Below, piece after piece: positions 44,167 to 53,751 of a stretch of DNA of 64,000 nt. Numbering within the stretch: the stretch's first letter is position 1; each line of letters opens with the position of its first letter. Both the position numbers and the translations under genes were made by a program. Under the pieces are notes generated by a model that was not told where the DNA came from, made no database searches, and saw nothing but the letters and a program-made list of their open reading frames with translations. This DNA comes from Gardnerella vaginalis (GTDB lineage Bacteria > Actinomycetota > Actinomycetes > Actinomycetales > Bifidobacteriaceae): contig NZ_JBETXJ010000002.1 of the NCBI RefSeq assembly GCF_040427915.1, positions 186,001 to 250,000 of the forward strand. Reading direction: 5' to 3'.

Positions 44167-47088
44167 TTACTTGCGCTCAATCTGCTTCATTTCAAAGGTT
44201 TCGATTATATCGCCAAGCTCAATGTCGTTAAAGCTGCCAAGGTTGATACCTGCCTCGTAGCCTTCGCTGACGGATTGCACATCATCCTTGAACCTACGCA
44301 AGCTGGAGATTTCAAGATCGTTGACAGTAGCAACACCGTTGCGCAAGATACGGCACTTCGTACCACGCTTGACTTCGCCATCTTGAACCATAACACCAGC
44401 AATATTGCCGAACTTGGAAGAACGGAAGATTTCGCGAATCTCTGAATGAGATGTAACAACCTCTTCAAACTCTGGCTTAAGCATACCCTTCAAAGCAGCT
44501 TCGATATCTTCGATAGCCTTGTAAATAACCGAGTAGTACTTGACTTCCACACCCTCGCGGTCTGCCAAATCAGCAACCTGACGGTTTGGACGCACGTTGA
44601 AGCCAATAATCACAGCCTTATCAACTGTTGCCAAGTTCACATCGTTCTGAGTAATTGCACCAACACCGCGGTGAATAACCTGAATTCCAACTTCGTCGGA
44701 AACCTCAATCTTCATCAAGGAATCTTCCAAAGCTTCCACAGAACCAGAAGAATCGCCCTTAATAACAATGTTGAGCATATCAACTTCGGACTTAGCGAAC
44801 TGTTCCTTAAGGCTTTCAAGAGACACAACCTTGCGACGCTTAGCAAGCTGAGCTGCACGCTCTGTAGCAGAACGTTTCTCTGCAATCTGGCGAGCGGAAC
44901 GATCGTCGGATGTAACTAAGAACAAGTCTCCCGCAGTTGGAACAGAAGTCAAACCAAGCACCTGAACTGGCGTAGATGGACCAGCTTCCTGCAAGTGGTT
45001 GCCATTTTCGTCGAGCATTGCGCGCACACGACCATAAGACGTGCCAGCAACAATAGAATCTCCGACTTTAAGCGTGCCTTGCTGAACAAGAACAGTAGCA
45101 ACAGCACCACGACCCTTATCGAGTCGAGCTTCAACGGTTGCACCACGAGCATCCATGTTTGGATTTGCCTTAGGATCAAGCTCAGCGTCAGTTGTCAAAA
45201 GAACAGCCTCAAGAAGCTTATCTACGTTAGTTCCCTGCTTTGCGGAAATATCCACAAACATTGTGTCGCCGCCGTATTCTTCTGGCACAAGACCGTACTC
45301 TGTGAGCTGACCGCGCACCTTATCTGGGTTTGCTCCAGCAACATCAATCTTGTTTACAGCCACAACAATAGGCACGTGAGCAGCCTGAGCGTGGTTGATT
45401 GCCTCAACAGTTTGAGGCATAACGCCGTCATCTGCTGCAACAACAAGAATTGCAACGTCTGTAAGCTCTGCACCACGAGCACGCATAGCAGTAAACGCTT
45501 CGTGACCTGGAGTATCCAAGAACGTAATCTTGCGCTTGTCTCCATCTAAAGTAACCGTAACCTGGTAAGCGCCAATACGCTGAGTAATTCCACCAGCTTC
45601 GCGCGCTACAACATTCGACTTACGGATTGTATCGAGCAAACGAGTTTTACCATGGTCAACGTGACCCATAACGGTAACAACTGGAGGACGAGTTACAAGA
45701 TTATCGTCTTCTTGAAGTTCCTCTTCGTCCAAATCAATGTCGAACTGTTGAAGAAGCTCTTTATCTTCTTCTTCTGCAGAAACGAGATTAATATTCCAAC
45801 CGATTTCTTCGCCAAGAATCTGGAATGTTGTTTCATCCAAAGACTGAGTAGCTGTAGCCATTTCTCCAAGATGGAACAAAACGGTTACCAAAGCAGCTGG
45901 ATTTACATCAATCTTTTCTGCCAAATCAGAAAGAGTTGCACCTTGACGAAGTCGAATTGTAGCGCCATTTCCAGAAGGAATACGCACGCCACCAATCACT
46001 GGTGCTTTAAGCTCTTCGTATTCTCTGCGCTTTGCAAGACGGTTCTTGCGAGCCTTAGAAGACTTTCCACCCTGACGACCAAATGCGCCTGCAGCACCTG
46101 CGCGACCGCGACCACCTCCACGAGATGGACCAGCATTTGGAGCGCCAGCAGCTGCAGCTTGGAAGCTTGCAGCCTGATTTGCATTAAAGCGCGATTCTGC
46201 AGATGGACGAGAGCTTGCGCTATTACCGCCGCCCTGACGATGTGAACCAGACCACTGCGAAGAGCGGTTTGAACCATTACCGCCGCCCTGACGAGCGCCT
46301 CCGCGACCGCCGCGACCGCGACCACCGCCGTTGCCATTACCGCCGCCTTGACCAGGCTTTGCTCCACGAGAATTTTCTGCAGCAGCGCCTGGACGTGACA
46401 TTGGGTGAGGACGAGGAATATCACCAGGTGTAGGAGCGCGCATACCTTGCTTTCGGCTGAACGGATTGTTACCTGGACGAGGAGCAGAACCAGAACCAGC
46501 ACCCTGATGCGGACGAGGGCGTGGAGGCATCTGAGAAGAACGATCTGACTTAGAAGAACGATTTTCGCCGCGCTTATCGCCTCGTGCATCGTTACGATTT
46601 TCGCTACGCTTATCGCCTCCACGCTTAGAATCAGCGTTAGCGATAGCATGTGGCTTTACGTGACCAGCAGAAGGCTTAGGAATTACACCATTTGGAGTGG
46701 AAGATGAATGATTTCCTTTATTGTCACTATCATCATGATTATCATGTGACTTTTGCGAAGATTGCTGTTTTTCTGAAGACTTATCCAAATTTCGTTTTTC
46801 AGCATTATTCTGAGCCAACGACTCCGCTTTATTAGAAGAATGATTAGTCTTATTCGAAGAATTATCAGCATTCTTATTTGCAGAAGGTTTCGCATCATTC
46901 TTTGCAGCAGACGATCCAGAAGATGATCCAGCGGACGCAAACTCTGTTTTTAATCTACGTGCAACAGGAGCCTCTACTGTTGAAGACGCGGACTTAACAA
47001 ATTCGCCCATGCTCTTCAACCGCTCCAACACGGTTTTGCTGTCTACACCAAACTCTTTAGCTAGTTCGTATACGCGCTTTTTTACCAC
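44167..47088 (-). CDS. infB: Translation initiation factor IF-2
   Basis: IF-2 is the GTPase that loads initiator tRNA on the 30S subunit. The 973-residue protein begins [39 protein letters not shown] long disordered region follows (about residues 50-345) rich in Asn/Ser, then GRGG and GGGN repeats. G motifs are [24 protein letters not shown] and SAKQG, followed by the C1/C2 domains ending [12 protein letters not shown]. The start is GTG with GAGGAG about eight bases upstream. No ylxR gene lies between nusA and infB. Confidence 0.97.
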   Translation of the reverse strand: MVKKRVYELAKEFGVDSKTVLERLKSMGEFVKSASSTVEAPVARRLKTEFASAGSSSGSSAAKNDAKPSANKNADNSSNKTNHSSNKAESLAQNNAEKRNLDKSSEKQQSSQKSHDNHDDSDNKGNHSSSTPNGVIPKPSAGHVKPHAIANADSKRGGDKRSENRNDARGDKRGENRSSKSDRSSQMPPRPRPHQGAGSGSAPRPGNNPFSRKQGMRAPTPGDIPRPHPMSRPGAAAENSRGAKPGQGGGNGNGGGRGRGGRGGARQGGGNGSNRSSQWSGSHRQGGGNSASSRPSAESRFNANQAASFQAAAAGAPNAGPSRGGGRGRAGAAGAFGRQGGKSSKARKNRLAKRREYEELKAPVIGGVRIPSGNGATIRLRQGATLSDLAEKIDVNPAALVTVLFHLGEMATATQSLDETTFQILGEEIGWNINLVSAEEEDKELLQQFDIDLDEEELQEDDNLVTRPPVVTVMGHVDHGKTRLLDTIRKSNVVAREAGGITQRIGAYQVTVTLDGDKRKITFLDTPGHEAFTAMRARGAELTDVAILVVAADDGVMPQTVEAINHAQAAHVPIVVAVNKIDVAGANPDKVRGQLTEYGLVPEEYGGDTMFVDISAKQGTNVDKLLEAVLLTTDAELDPKANPNMDARGATVEARLDKGRGAVATVLVQQGTLKVGDSIVAGTSYGRVRAMLDENGNHLQEAGPSTPVQVLGLTSVPTAGDLFLVTSDDRSARQIAEKRSATERAAQLAKRRKVVSLESLKEQFAKSEVDMLNIVIKGDSSGSVEALEDSLMKIEVSDEVGIQVIHRGVGAITQNDVNLATVDKAVIIGFNVRPNRQVADLADREGVEVKYYSVIYKAIEDIEAALKGMLKPEFEEVVTSHSEIREIFRSSKFGNIAGVMVQDGEVKRGTKCRILRNGVATVNDLEISSLRRFKDDVQSVSEGYEAGINLGSFNDIELGDIIETFEMKQIERK

Positions 47089-47173
47089 TCAGTGTTCTCC
47101 TCAGTCTGTGGCAGCGCAAAACGAACGCAGCCACTTTATATTTTTATAAGATTCTTATTCTTATGCTCTTTAG

Positions 47174-47200
47174 TGAGATACCTCATAATGCGATATCTCA
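47174..47200. other. Inverted repeat in the nusA-infB spacer (first)
   Basis: TGAGATA (47174-47180) pairs with TATCTCA (47194-47200). It lies within 110 bases of the infB start on the minus-strand transcript. No T-run follows. Confidence 0.45.
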
Positions 47201-47252
47201 TCGTGCGACCATGATTTCAACCATGATTTTCTGTACCTCGTTCCCACTAGGC

Positions 47253-47289
47253 AGAAAGCTGCGCATAAGCCCAAATTGCAGCTTTCAGC
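47253..47289. other. Inverted repeat in the nusA-infB spacer (second)
   Basis: CAGAAAGCTGC (47253-47263) pairs with GCAGCTTTCAG (47279-47289); one terminal-side mismatch remains. It follows the nusA stop by about 55 bases. It could be an mRNA processing site or attenuator, and no terminator tail is present. Confidence 0.55.
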
Positions 47290-47342
47290 ATACTCGAAAC
47301 GTTGGATTCTCGGGAGTGTCGCTAATGCTAATCCACGGGATG

Positions 47343-48392
47343 TTACTCTGCTGAAACCTTAGAATCAGCATTCATTTCTTCCTGCTTCTTAGCATGTTCT
47401 TCCGCAGACTCAATACCAATCTTCCAACCAGTAAGTTTTGCTGCAAGCCTTGCATTTTGACCTTCCTTACCGATAGCAAGAGAAAGCTGAGAATCATGAA
47501 TAAACGCTACAGCCGTCTGGTTCTTTTCACTAACAACATGAACCTGTGTTGCTGTTGCTGGAGAAAGAGCAGCGGCAACAAACTTCGCTGGATCTTCCGA
47601 CCAATCAACAATATCTATTTTTTCTGGACCAAGATTTTCCATAACAGCACGAACACGAGAACCACCAGGACCGATCAAAGCACCCTTTGGATTAACACCT
47701 TCCGTGTTGGCACGAACAGCAATCTTAGTGCGAGCGCCAGCTTCGCGAGCAATAGCCATAATCGAAACTGCTCCAGAAACAAGTTCTGGAACTTCGCGCT
47801 CAAAAAGTCTACGAACAAGATCAGGATGAGACCTAGAAACAACGATTTCTGGACCACGCAAACCACGAGCAACGTTCACAACGTAAACACGAATACGCTC
47901 ACCATGGCGATATCTTTCGCCTGGAACCTGCTCACGACGTGGTAAAATCGCCTCAACATCTCCAACAGCAACATGAATATTAGAAGGATCTTTAGAATCC
48001 TGCTGCACAACGCCGTTAATCAGCTTTCCTTTTTGTCCAGAAAAAGCACCAAATACGCGGTCATCTTCTACTTTACGGAAAAGTTGAGTAATAACCTGAC
48101 GTGCCGTAGCAGCAGCAAGACGTCCAAAATCACGAGGTGTATCATCGTATTCTTCACCAAGAGTTGGTGCTGGATGAGGATTATCTTCCGTAGGAACTCC
48201 AGGAATCTCGTCTTTTGCCCACACTGTAAAGCTGCCAGCACGCTCATCTAATTCAACGCGAGCATGCCTAGCTGGGTGAGAAGTCTTCATGTATGCAAGA
48301 CGCAAGGCCTCGGCGAGTGCCTCGTCCAGCTCCTCGGCATTAATCCCCTGCTGCGCCGCAAGCTGATGCATTCCCGCCAAATCCAATTCCAT
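47343..48392 (-). CDS. nusA: Transcription termination/antitermination protein NusA
   Basis: NusA binds RNA polymerase and modulates pausing and termination. The 349-residue protein has the N-terminal domain (ALAEALRLAYMKTSHPARHARVELD), an S1 domain with VEAILPRREQVPGERYRHGERIRVYV, and KH domains with VKRLFEREVPELVSG-like RRLFEREVPELVSG, GALIGPGGSRVRAVMENLGPEKIDIVDWSEDP and SLAIGKEGQNARLAAKLTGWKIGI. The C-terminal acidic repeats of enterobacterial NusA are absent, as usual in Actinobacteria. AGGAGG nine bases upstream sets the start. Confidence 0.97.
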   Translation of the reverse strand: MELDLAGMHQLAAQQGINAEELDEALAEALRLAYMKTSHPARHARVELDERAGSFTVWAKDEIPGVPTEDNPHPAPTLGEEYDDTPRDFGRLAAATARQVITQLFRKVEDDRVFGAFSGQKGKLINGVVQQDSKDPSNIHVAVGDVEAILPRREQVPGERYRHGERIRVYVVNVARGLRGPEIVVSRSHPDLVRRLFEREVPELVSGAVSIMAIAREAGARTKIAVRANTEGVNPKGALIGPGGSRVRAVMENLGPEKIDIVDWSEDPAKFVAAALSPATATQVHVVSEKNQTAVAFIHDSQLSLAIGKEGQNARLAAKLTGWKIGIESAEEHAKKQEEMNADSKVSAE

Positions 48393-48613
48393 CGTGCATG
48401 TCCTCCTGTTGAAAATTCATTTATAAATTCACTTATAAAATTAACTTATTTTTCTTTTATCACGATTCGCACACAACAAACGCGTTAAAATCTAAACCTA
48501 ACGACGGCTGTAAAGCACAAAATCTTATGACTGCAATTGAAAATGTTAAGCATACAATGCCAAACGCAAAACAAGCAAACATTGGTCACAGTCACGGACT
48601 ATTTTAGTAGATT

Positions 48614-49567
48614 ATGCAGACACAGTTTGTTTTGTTAAGAAGCCTATTAGAGCGCACAAAACACAATAAAAAGCGCAGTCAAAAGCATACGCAAAATCAT
48701 CTTTTAATAGTTGCATCATTAATGGCAATAACAATGCTTTTCAGTGCATGTTCTAGTACAAAAGAATTAAAAAACAACAATCTGAATTCTTTGCAAAACC
48801 ACGAACCTTGCTACAAAATTATGCAAAAAGCAAAATCAAGCCAAGAAAAAGTGGATAAAAAAATAAATAATTTAACATCTAAAGACTTAAAGAATGCTTC
48901 TGACACATGGAAAAAAGTCGCAATTCAATGTAACAGTAGATTCGCTCAAGGCGTTGTGTTCAGTGCCCAAAACATTTGGAAATTAGCCAATTTAAATCAA
49001 ACTGGAAATGCTGAAACAATTAAGCTAGCTGAGCAACTAGAATTAGACGCTTACAAAAAAATCCAAGACTTTGCAGACAATAACAAAAACCTATACTGGA
49101 ATCATGATCCGCTAGCAAAAGCAGCTGTAGCACAAGACAAACTCGCATTTCTATTGCAAACACTAGCTGCTAGAGATGCAAAAAACGTTTCACTTCGGCA
49201 AAGTGACATGACGGCTACAATTGCAAACACGCTTATGCACTTTGCATCAAGTGGAAGTGACTTGCGTCAAAAAGTCTATGAGATACCTAAGCAAAACTTG
49301 GAATCAGGAATCGCTAAAGACAACGCCACAGGAAAAGAACTACCTATTGTTGCAATAGCCTATATGGATTGCGCAAGAGAAGAACTAGACGCGTTAAATC
49401 AAACGATTTTCCCAGTAAACAAAGATGGAAAAATCAACAATGACGCGATTGTAAGTATCGAAAATCAAGATTTTGTAGGGATACTTGCAGATATTGTAGT
49501 TTCACACATAATAAGCGCGTATTCAAACGGATATCCAACTGACGATTCTGCAATCTTTGAACAATAA
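48614..49567 (+). CDS. Hypothetical lipoprotein
   Basis: This is a 317-residue protein with a basic N-terminus and a hydrophobic stretch HLLIVASLMAITMLFSAC ending in a lipobox (Cys near residue 46), so it should be lipid-anchored outside the cell. The body is mostly helical and polar with no recognised domain. A run of Asn/Lys follows the Cys. No ribosome-binding site precedes the ATG; a TATTTT eight bases upstream might be the -10 of a leaderless message. An internal ATG at the start of MAITMLFSAC is a shorter alternative. Confidence 0.7.
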   Translation: MQTQFVLLRSLLERTKHNKKRSQKHTQNHLLIVASLMAITMLFSACSSTKELKNNNLNSLQNHEPCYKIMQKAKSSQEKVDKKINNLTSKDLKNASDTWKKVAIQCNSRFAQGVVFSAQNIWKLANLNQTGNAETIKLAEQLELDAYKKIQDFADNNKNLYWNHDPLAKAAVAQDKLAFLLQTLAARDAKNVSLRQSDMTATIANTLMHFASSGSDLRQKVYEIPKQNLESGIAKDNATGKELPIVAIAYMDCAREELDALNQTIFPVNKDGKINNDAIVSIENQDFVGILADIVVSHIISAYSNGYPTDDSAIFEQ

Positions 49568-49645
49568 ACGCACTAACCTAGCAACTTCGAGCTTAAAGCG
49601 TAGCGCGAGAACGACGTAACCACACTCACATAAGCGTAATCCTAT

Positions 49646-49826
49646 TCCCGCGTTTGTTCCCTTTACCCCACGTTTGTTCCCTTTTTGACCCATTTGGTAA
49701 ACAAAAGCTGGAACACTTGCCCGCGTTTGTTTACGCATTTGGCAATTTTGGGAACAAATGCGGGAACACTTGCCCGAGATTGTTTACGTATTTGGTGATT
49801 TTGGGAACAAACGCGGGATAAAAGAA
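49646..49826 (+). repeat. Family 1 palindromic repeat array (copy 4)
   Basis: Lies between convergent genes. TAAGCGTAATCCTATTCCCG at 49631-49650 repeats the sequence at about 9280. Units then carry CCCGCGTTTGTT, AACAAATGCGGG and a decayed CCCGAGATTGTT arm facing AACAAACGCGGG. Upstream bases 49597-49616 resemble an inverted fragment of the third stem of family 2. Confidence 0.8.
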
Positions 49827-49922
49827 ACAAAAACAAGCGAAGACTCGAGCGCACTCGAGTAGGCTAAACTAGACCACACATGGCGTGGATCCTGCTGCGT
49901 CAATCGAGACGCAGCAGGCCGC

Positions 49923-50003
49923 GTTCGCGCGGTCTAAGCGCGCGAACGTCCTCGCCGCAGCAGAAGCACCACACTGTGCTTCTGCCTTAAGCGGCTCAGG
50001 CGC
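49923..50003 (+). repeat. Family 2 repeat (copy 4)
   Basis: GTTCGCGC/GCGCGAAC (49923-49947), then a GCCGC/GCGGC outer stem around GCAGAAGCAC/GTGCTTCTGC. The third stem is replaced by a short CACTCGAGTAGGCTAA motif that is also present near 49850. It ends just before the pepC stop. Confidence 0.8.
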
Positions 50004-50036
50004 ACTCGAGTAGGCTAATTTCCTAGTGAAATTAGC

Positions 50037-51371
50037 CTAGGCGAGTGCGCCCATTGGGTCCCACGCTGGCAAAACGATTGCTGGCTCTTCAAGCGCCTTG
50101 CGATACTCCTCCGGCAAAAGCGCCTTAGGCACAGCCACCTCATACACGTACTCAGTAAACCAATCGTCGCTCATAGTAAAGTAACCCTTGTCGGCAATAT
50201 CCGCACCCCAAGAGTTCTCCACGCGCCAGCGGCGAGTAGTTGTACCATCATCAGCAACGTCAACTCCAGCAAACGCCATCGCATGGTTCATAGCCGAATC
50301 AGCAAAACGCACGCGCTGCTCCTTGTTTAAATCAAAATCAACGCCGTAAACGCGATCATACTCAAACAAGTCCGTAGCCCAAGCACCGTTTACGCGATCC
50401 ATCATAGGATGGCAATCCGCGCCAAACCAAACTGGAATGCCCTGCTCAACGAGGATCTTACGCACACAATCCTTCATAAACTGATTTGGTACGTTCAAAT
50501 ATTCCGTAGCGTCTCCACCAGCGACGTTACCCAAGTGCTCAATCGCAATCTTCTTGCCTTTTGGATGCTCCGCACGCGGGTCGTCTACTAAGCAAACGTA
50601 ATCTTCCAGCCCAGCTGTAACGTACTTCTTCCAAAACTCAACTGGCGTAATCTCGCCATCGCGATGGAACTTTCCATCCTCGTCCGTCCACTCCCAGTCA
50701 AAGCTCTTTGGCGGCTCGCCCAAGTGGATTGTAAGAATCCTATGACCTGCAGCAGTCGTTTCCGTAATTATGTCGTCAATATCTGCAGCATTAGCGTACA
50801 TGTGTGCAACAGCTGTTCGCAGCAAACGGCGAAGCTGAGTGTTCATAGCATCCGTATCTTTAGACGACTCCGTTTCTGGATACAAGTCTTTAGGCACGGC
50901 ACCATACTTCTTATATACGTTCATAGCCATTGTCCACTGACCGCCGTCACCCATAACGTCGTGCAACAAATGCTGAACTAGTCTAGAATCAGCTGGTTCA
51001 CCAGAGCGAACAAGAGCCGCAACATCCTTTAAGAAATAGTTGATTCGCTCAAGCTTATCGAAATACATTGCGTAATTTTGCGAAAACTCAAAATCCTTAA
51101 CTTTAAGCGATTTTTTAGCCACAAATCGCGCAACGTTCAAAGAGCTAAATAGCCAGCAGCGACCAGAATGATCCTGATGCCTTGCGTCACCATTGTCCAC
51201 AACCGTTGAGAATCGGCGCTGCAATAAACGCGCGCGGTCATAGTTGCGCGCTACCTTGTCGATTCCAGCGGCAGTAACGCCGTTCATTGCTAAACGATTC
51301 AATGGATTTGCATCAAAATCGTCACGCAAACCTTGCAAAGCCTCGGCACTTAATTCAGAGATCTCAGTCAC
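50037..51371 (-). CDS. pepC: C1-family aminopeptidase (bleomycin hydrolase type)
   Basis: This is a 444-residue cytoplasmic cysteine aminopeptidase of the PepC/bleomycin hydrolase family. The active-site Cys is in HQDHSGRCWLFSSLNVARF, the His in SAMNHAMAFAGVDV and the Asn in RRWRVENSWGADIADKGYF. The substrate-channel segment GDGGQWTMAMNVYKKYGAVPKDLYPET is typical. The start is GTG with AAAGG upstream. It probably supplies amino acids from imported peptides. Confidence 0.95.
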   Translation of the reverse strand: MTEISELSAEALQGLRDDFDANPLNRLAMNGVTAAGIDKVARNYDRARLLQRRFSTVVDNGDARHQDHSGRCWLFSSLNVARFVAKKSLKVKDFEFSQNYAMYFDKLERINYFLKDVAALVRSGEPADSRLVQHLLHDVMGDGGQWTMAMNVYKKYGAVPKDLYPETESSKDTDAMNTQLRRLLRTAVAHMYANAADIDDIITETTAAGHRILTIHLGEPPKSFDWEWTDEDGKFHRDGEITPVEFWKKYVTAGLEDYVCLVDDPRAEHPKGKKIAIEHLGNVAGGDATEYLNVPNQFMKDCVRKILVEQGIPVWFGADCHPMMDRVNGAWATDLFEYDRVYGVDFDLNKEQRVRFADSAMNHAMAFAGVDVADDGTTTRRWRVENSWGADIADKGYFTMSDDWFTEYVYEVAVPKALLPEEYRKALEEPAIVLPAWDPMGALA

Positions 51372-51550
51372 TGTCTAACCTTTCTTGTTTTCCTTATTTT
51401 ATCTTTATTTTTTATAGTTTATTTTAGCTTTTTTCGCAAATCTTGCGTCCTGCTTGCGACTTTTCCGTGAAATCTCTTTACTGATTTTCTTTATGAGTTT
51501 TCACTTATAAATCCGCCACACAGCGCAATTCGCCACTCGCTACTCGCCAC

Positions 51551-52942
51551 TCAGGATTCCTGCGCAATAGCTTCTTCAACTTGAGCTTGTGCGTCTTTCC
51601 TTGCCTGTTTTTGAGCGTCAGCATTGCTATTATTCGAAGCATCCACATCTGCAGAATCGCCAGAATGCCCCTGTTCAGAAGCCGCATCACCAAAATCAAA
51701 TCCAGAAAAAGCGTTTGCAAACAAAGACCTTAGCTCGGTAACACGCTGCGTGATTTGCGCTTCTCTATGCTGCAGCTGTGTTAGGCGCGCCGTCATACCA
51801 TCCAGCTCCTGCTGAGCTGCTGCCCTGCGCTCTTCCACTTGAGCCGTGGCATCTTGCATAGCTTTACGAACGATTTGCGCAGCCTGAGCATCTGCATCCT
51901 TATGTGCCTGTGCCGCATAATTATCCGCATCCTGATGAACAGTTTTTGCCCTAGCAACAAGCGCATCAGCTTCTTCTTGAGCAGCGTGTTCTCGCTCTTT
52001 CAAGCCAGATATAAGTTCGTTCACCTTTTTTGTGGCTTCTTCTTGCTGAGCTGCAATATCGTTTCTAATTTGCTCAACTTCTGCACTAACCTGGCTTAGC
52101 GTGCGCGTGCGCTCAACCTGCGCTTCGTCCGCAATCTCCTGTGCTTTTGCCGCAGCAGCATCTGTAATTTCTCCAGCCTTGCGCTGCGCATCCGCCATCA
52201 TCTTTGTTGCTCGCTCCTGCATGTCTGCAAGTTTCTTGTTTGCTTCTGCCAAAGCCGACTCAATCTGGTCATTTGTCTCTGCTTTAGCATGAGCAATTTC
52301 CGCGTTTGCCGCAGACCTCTGTTCCGCGATTTTCTGCGCTGCATCCGCTTTTAGCTGCGCAATTGCACGCTCCTGCTCGGATTTTTCGGATGCCATTCGC
52401 TTCGTGTGCTCTTCTCTAGCGTTGTTTATTTCCAGCGTTGCAGCATCTCTTTGCGCAGTAACATCTTTATTTGTTGTTTCGCGCAAACGCTGCGAGTCTT
52501 CTTTTGCCGCACTCGTCATCTGGCTTGCCTTGTTGCTTGCTGTAGAAAGCAGCGTATCCGCTTTTGTTTGAGCTTCTTGCAGCAAATGCTCTGCGTCTAA
52601 TTTTGCATTGTTCAGCAAGGTTCCAGCCTGCGCTTGAGCCGTTTTTTTAATCGACGCAGCGTCTTGTTTTGCGCGTTCAATTAGCTGCGCACTCGTCTGT
52701 TCTGCAGACGCAAGTAATTGTTGCGCATTTGCGCCCAAAGATGCAAAAGTATTCCCACTTTTTGCACGTTTTACATTATTTTTTTCTTCTTGCAATTGTG
52801 CTTGCAATTGAAGAATAGATTCGTCACTAGATCGCACTTGCTCACGCAGACGCGATATTGTGCGCTCGTAGTTAGAAAAGGCTTCGTTGACTTTATCTTT
52901 GTCGTATCCGCGCAAAGCAGTTGGGAAACGATCTGGCACCAT
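51551..52942 (-). CDS. DivIVA-domain coiled-coil protein
   Basis: This is a 463-residue cytoplasmic protein. The DivIVA-type membrane-binding start is MVPDRFPTALRGYDKDKVNEAFSNYERTI. A very long Ala/Glu/Lys/Gln coiled coil follows to about residue 400, and then an acidic Ser/Asp tail ends AQVEEAIAQES. Actinobacterial relatives organise polar growth or septation; that role is inferred. AAAGGA six bases before ATG at 52942 outranks an upstream GTG. Confidence 0.85.
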   Translation of the reverse strand: MVPDRFPTALRGYDKDKVNEAFSNYERTISRLREQVRSSDESILQLQAQLQEEKNNVKRAKSGNTFASLGANAQQLLASAEQTSAQLIERAKQDAASIKKTAQAQAGTLLNNAKLDAEHLLQEAQTKADTLLSTASNKASQMTSAAKEDSQRLRETTNKDVTAQRDAATLEINNAREEHTKRMASEKSEQERAIAQLKADAAQKIAEQRSAANAEIAHAKAETNDQIESALAEANKKLADMQERATKMMADAQRKAGEITDAAAAKAQEIADEAQVERTRTLSQVSAEVEQIRNDIAAQQEEATKKVNELISGLKEREHAAQEEADALVARAKTVHQDADNYAAQAHKDADAQAAQIVRKAMQDATAQVEERRAAAQQELDGMTARLTQLQHREAQITQRVTELRSLFANAFSGFDFGDAASEQGHSGDSADVDASNNSNADAQKQARKDAQAQVEEAIAQES

Positions 52943-53051
52943 AGTTTTTCCTTTCACAAACCCCCGCACGATTCACTAACTTATCGTGCACACTCCATCA
53001 GCAATAACGCTATCACTTTAGGCGCAAAAACACTCGGGCGTGTCGAGCGAA

Positions 53052-53723
53052 CTACTCGAGCAATATGCTTAAAGATGAAGGTTTCATATAGTATTTTACG
53101 GCTTCACGAATTATGTTTTGACCAGCTTTTATTTGCGAATCTAACGGCAGCCCATGCCTAGCGTCATGAGTTGCAACTACTGGAGGAAAACTTACGAAAC
53201 CTGCAATTATGCGCTTTTTAGAATTATTCGACGCCCAATCCAGCAATCTATAAAACAGCGAATTGCAAACGTATGTTCCTGCATCCGAGCTTAGTGTTGA
53301 CGCTATTCCGTCGTGAGCAAAATCGTTTAGAATCATTCGTAATGGCAACCTGGTCCAATACGCAGATGGTCCATTTTCAACAATTTGTACACTTTGTGGA
53401 GTGTGGTTATCTACGTCTGGTTTAGTTGCGTCCATAATATTTGTGGCACACCGTTCTAATTGCACTCCGCGAGCAGTATGTTTTACTCCTGTTGCAATTA
53501 CAATATCCGCATTTTGCGCATTAATCGTTTCTAAAAGCTGAGGCCATGCGTTTGCAAAGCTAATCGGCAGCATTACAGACTTGATATTTACGCTAACATC
53601 TTCTGGAAGATCAAGCCCCTGACTTGAATATTGTTCTAAAGTCAATGGCACTTCATAAGACGGGTTTACGCTAAGATCAGCATATGGTCCAAATCCTGAA
53701 ATAACTACGTTAATTTGCTTCAT
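53052..53723 (-). CDS. pcp: Pyroglutamyl-peptidase I-like protein lacking the usual His
   Basis: This is a 223-residue C15-family protein. Pcp removes N-terminal pyroglutamate from peptides. The family start is VVISGFGPYADLSVNPS. The catalytic-type Glu lies in VQLERCATNIMDA and the Cys in DAGTYVCNSLFYRLL. The segment after it reads AGFVSFPPV, where active members have FIHVP, so the catalytic His appears replaced by Ser. The enzyme may be inactive, use another His (two lie in VATHDARHG), or have changed specificity. It is adjacent to, but separate from, the DivIVA-like gene. Confidence 0.8.
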   Translation of the reverse strand: MKQINVVISGFGPYADLSVNPSYEVPLTLEQYSSQGLDLPEDVSVNIKSVMLPISFANAWPQLLETINAQNADIVIATGVKHTARGVQLERCATNIMDATKPDVDNHTPQSVQIVENGPSAYWTRLPLRMILNDFAHDGIASTLSSDAGTYVCNSLFYRLLDWASNNSKKRIIAGFVSFPPVVATHDARHGLPLDSQIKAGQNIIREAVKYYMKPSSLSILLE

Positions 53724-53751
53724 AACAATAGCTTTCTACACAATTAGCTTT

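Noticed and set aside
47163-47354. Plus-strand 63-residue frame in the nusA-infB spacer
   Set aside because: No ribosome-binding site, no recognisable domain, and it overlaps the nusA 3' end and the hairpins.
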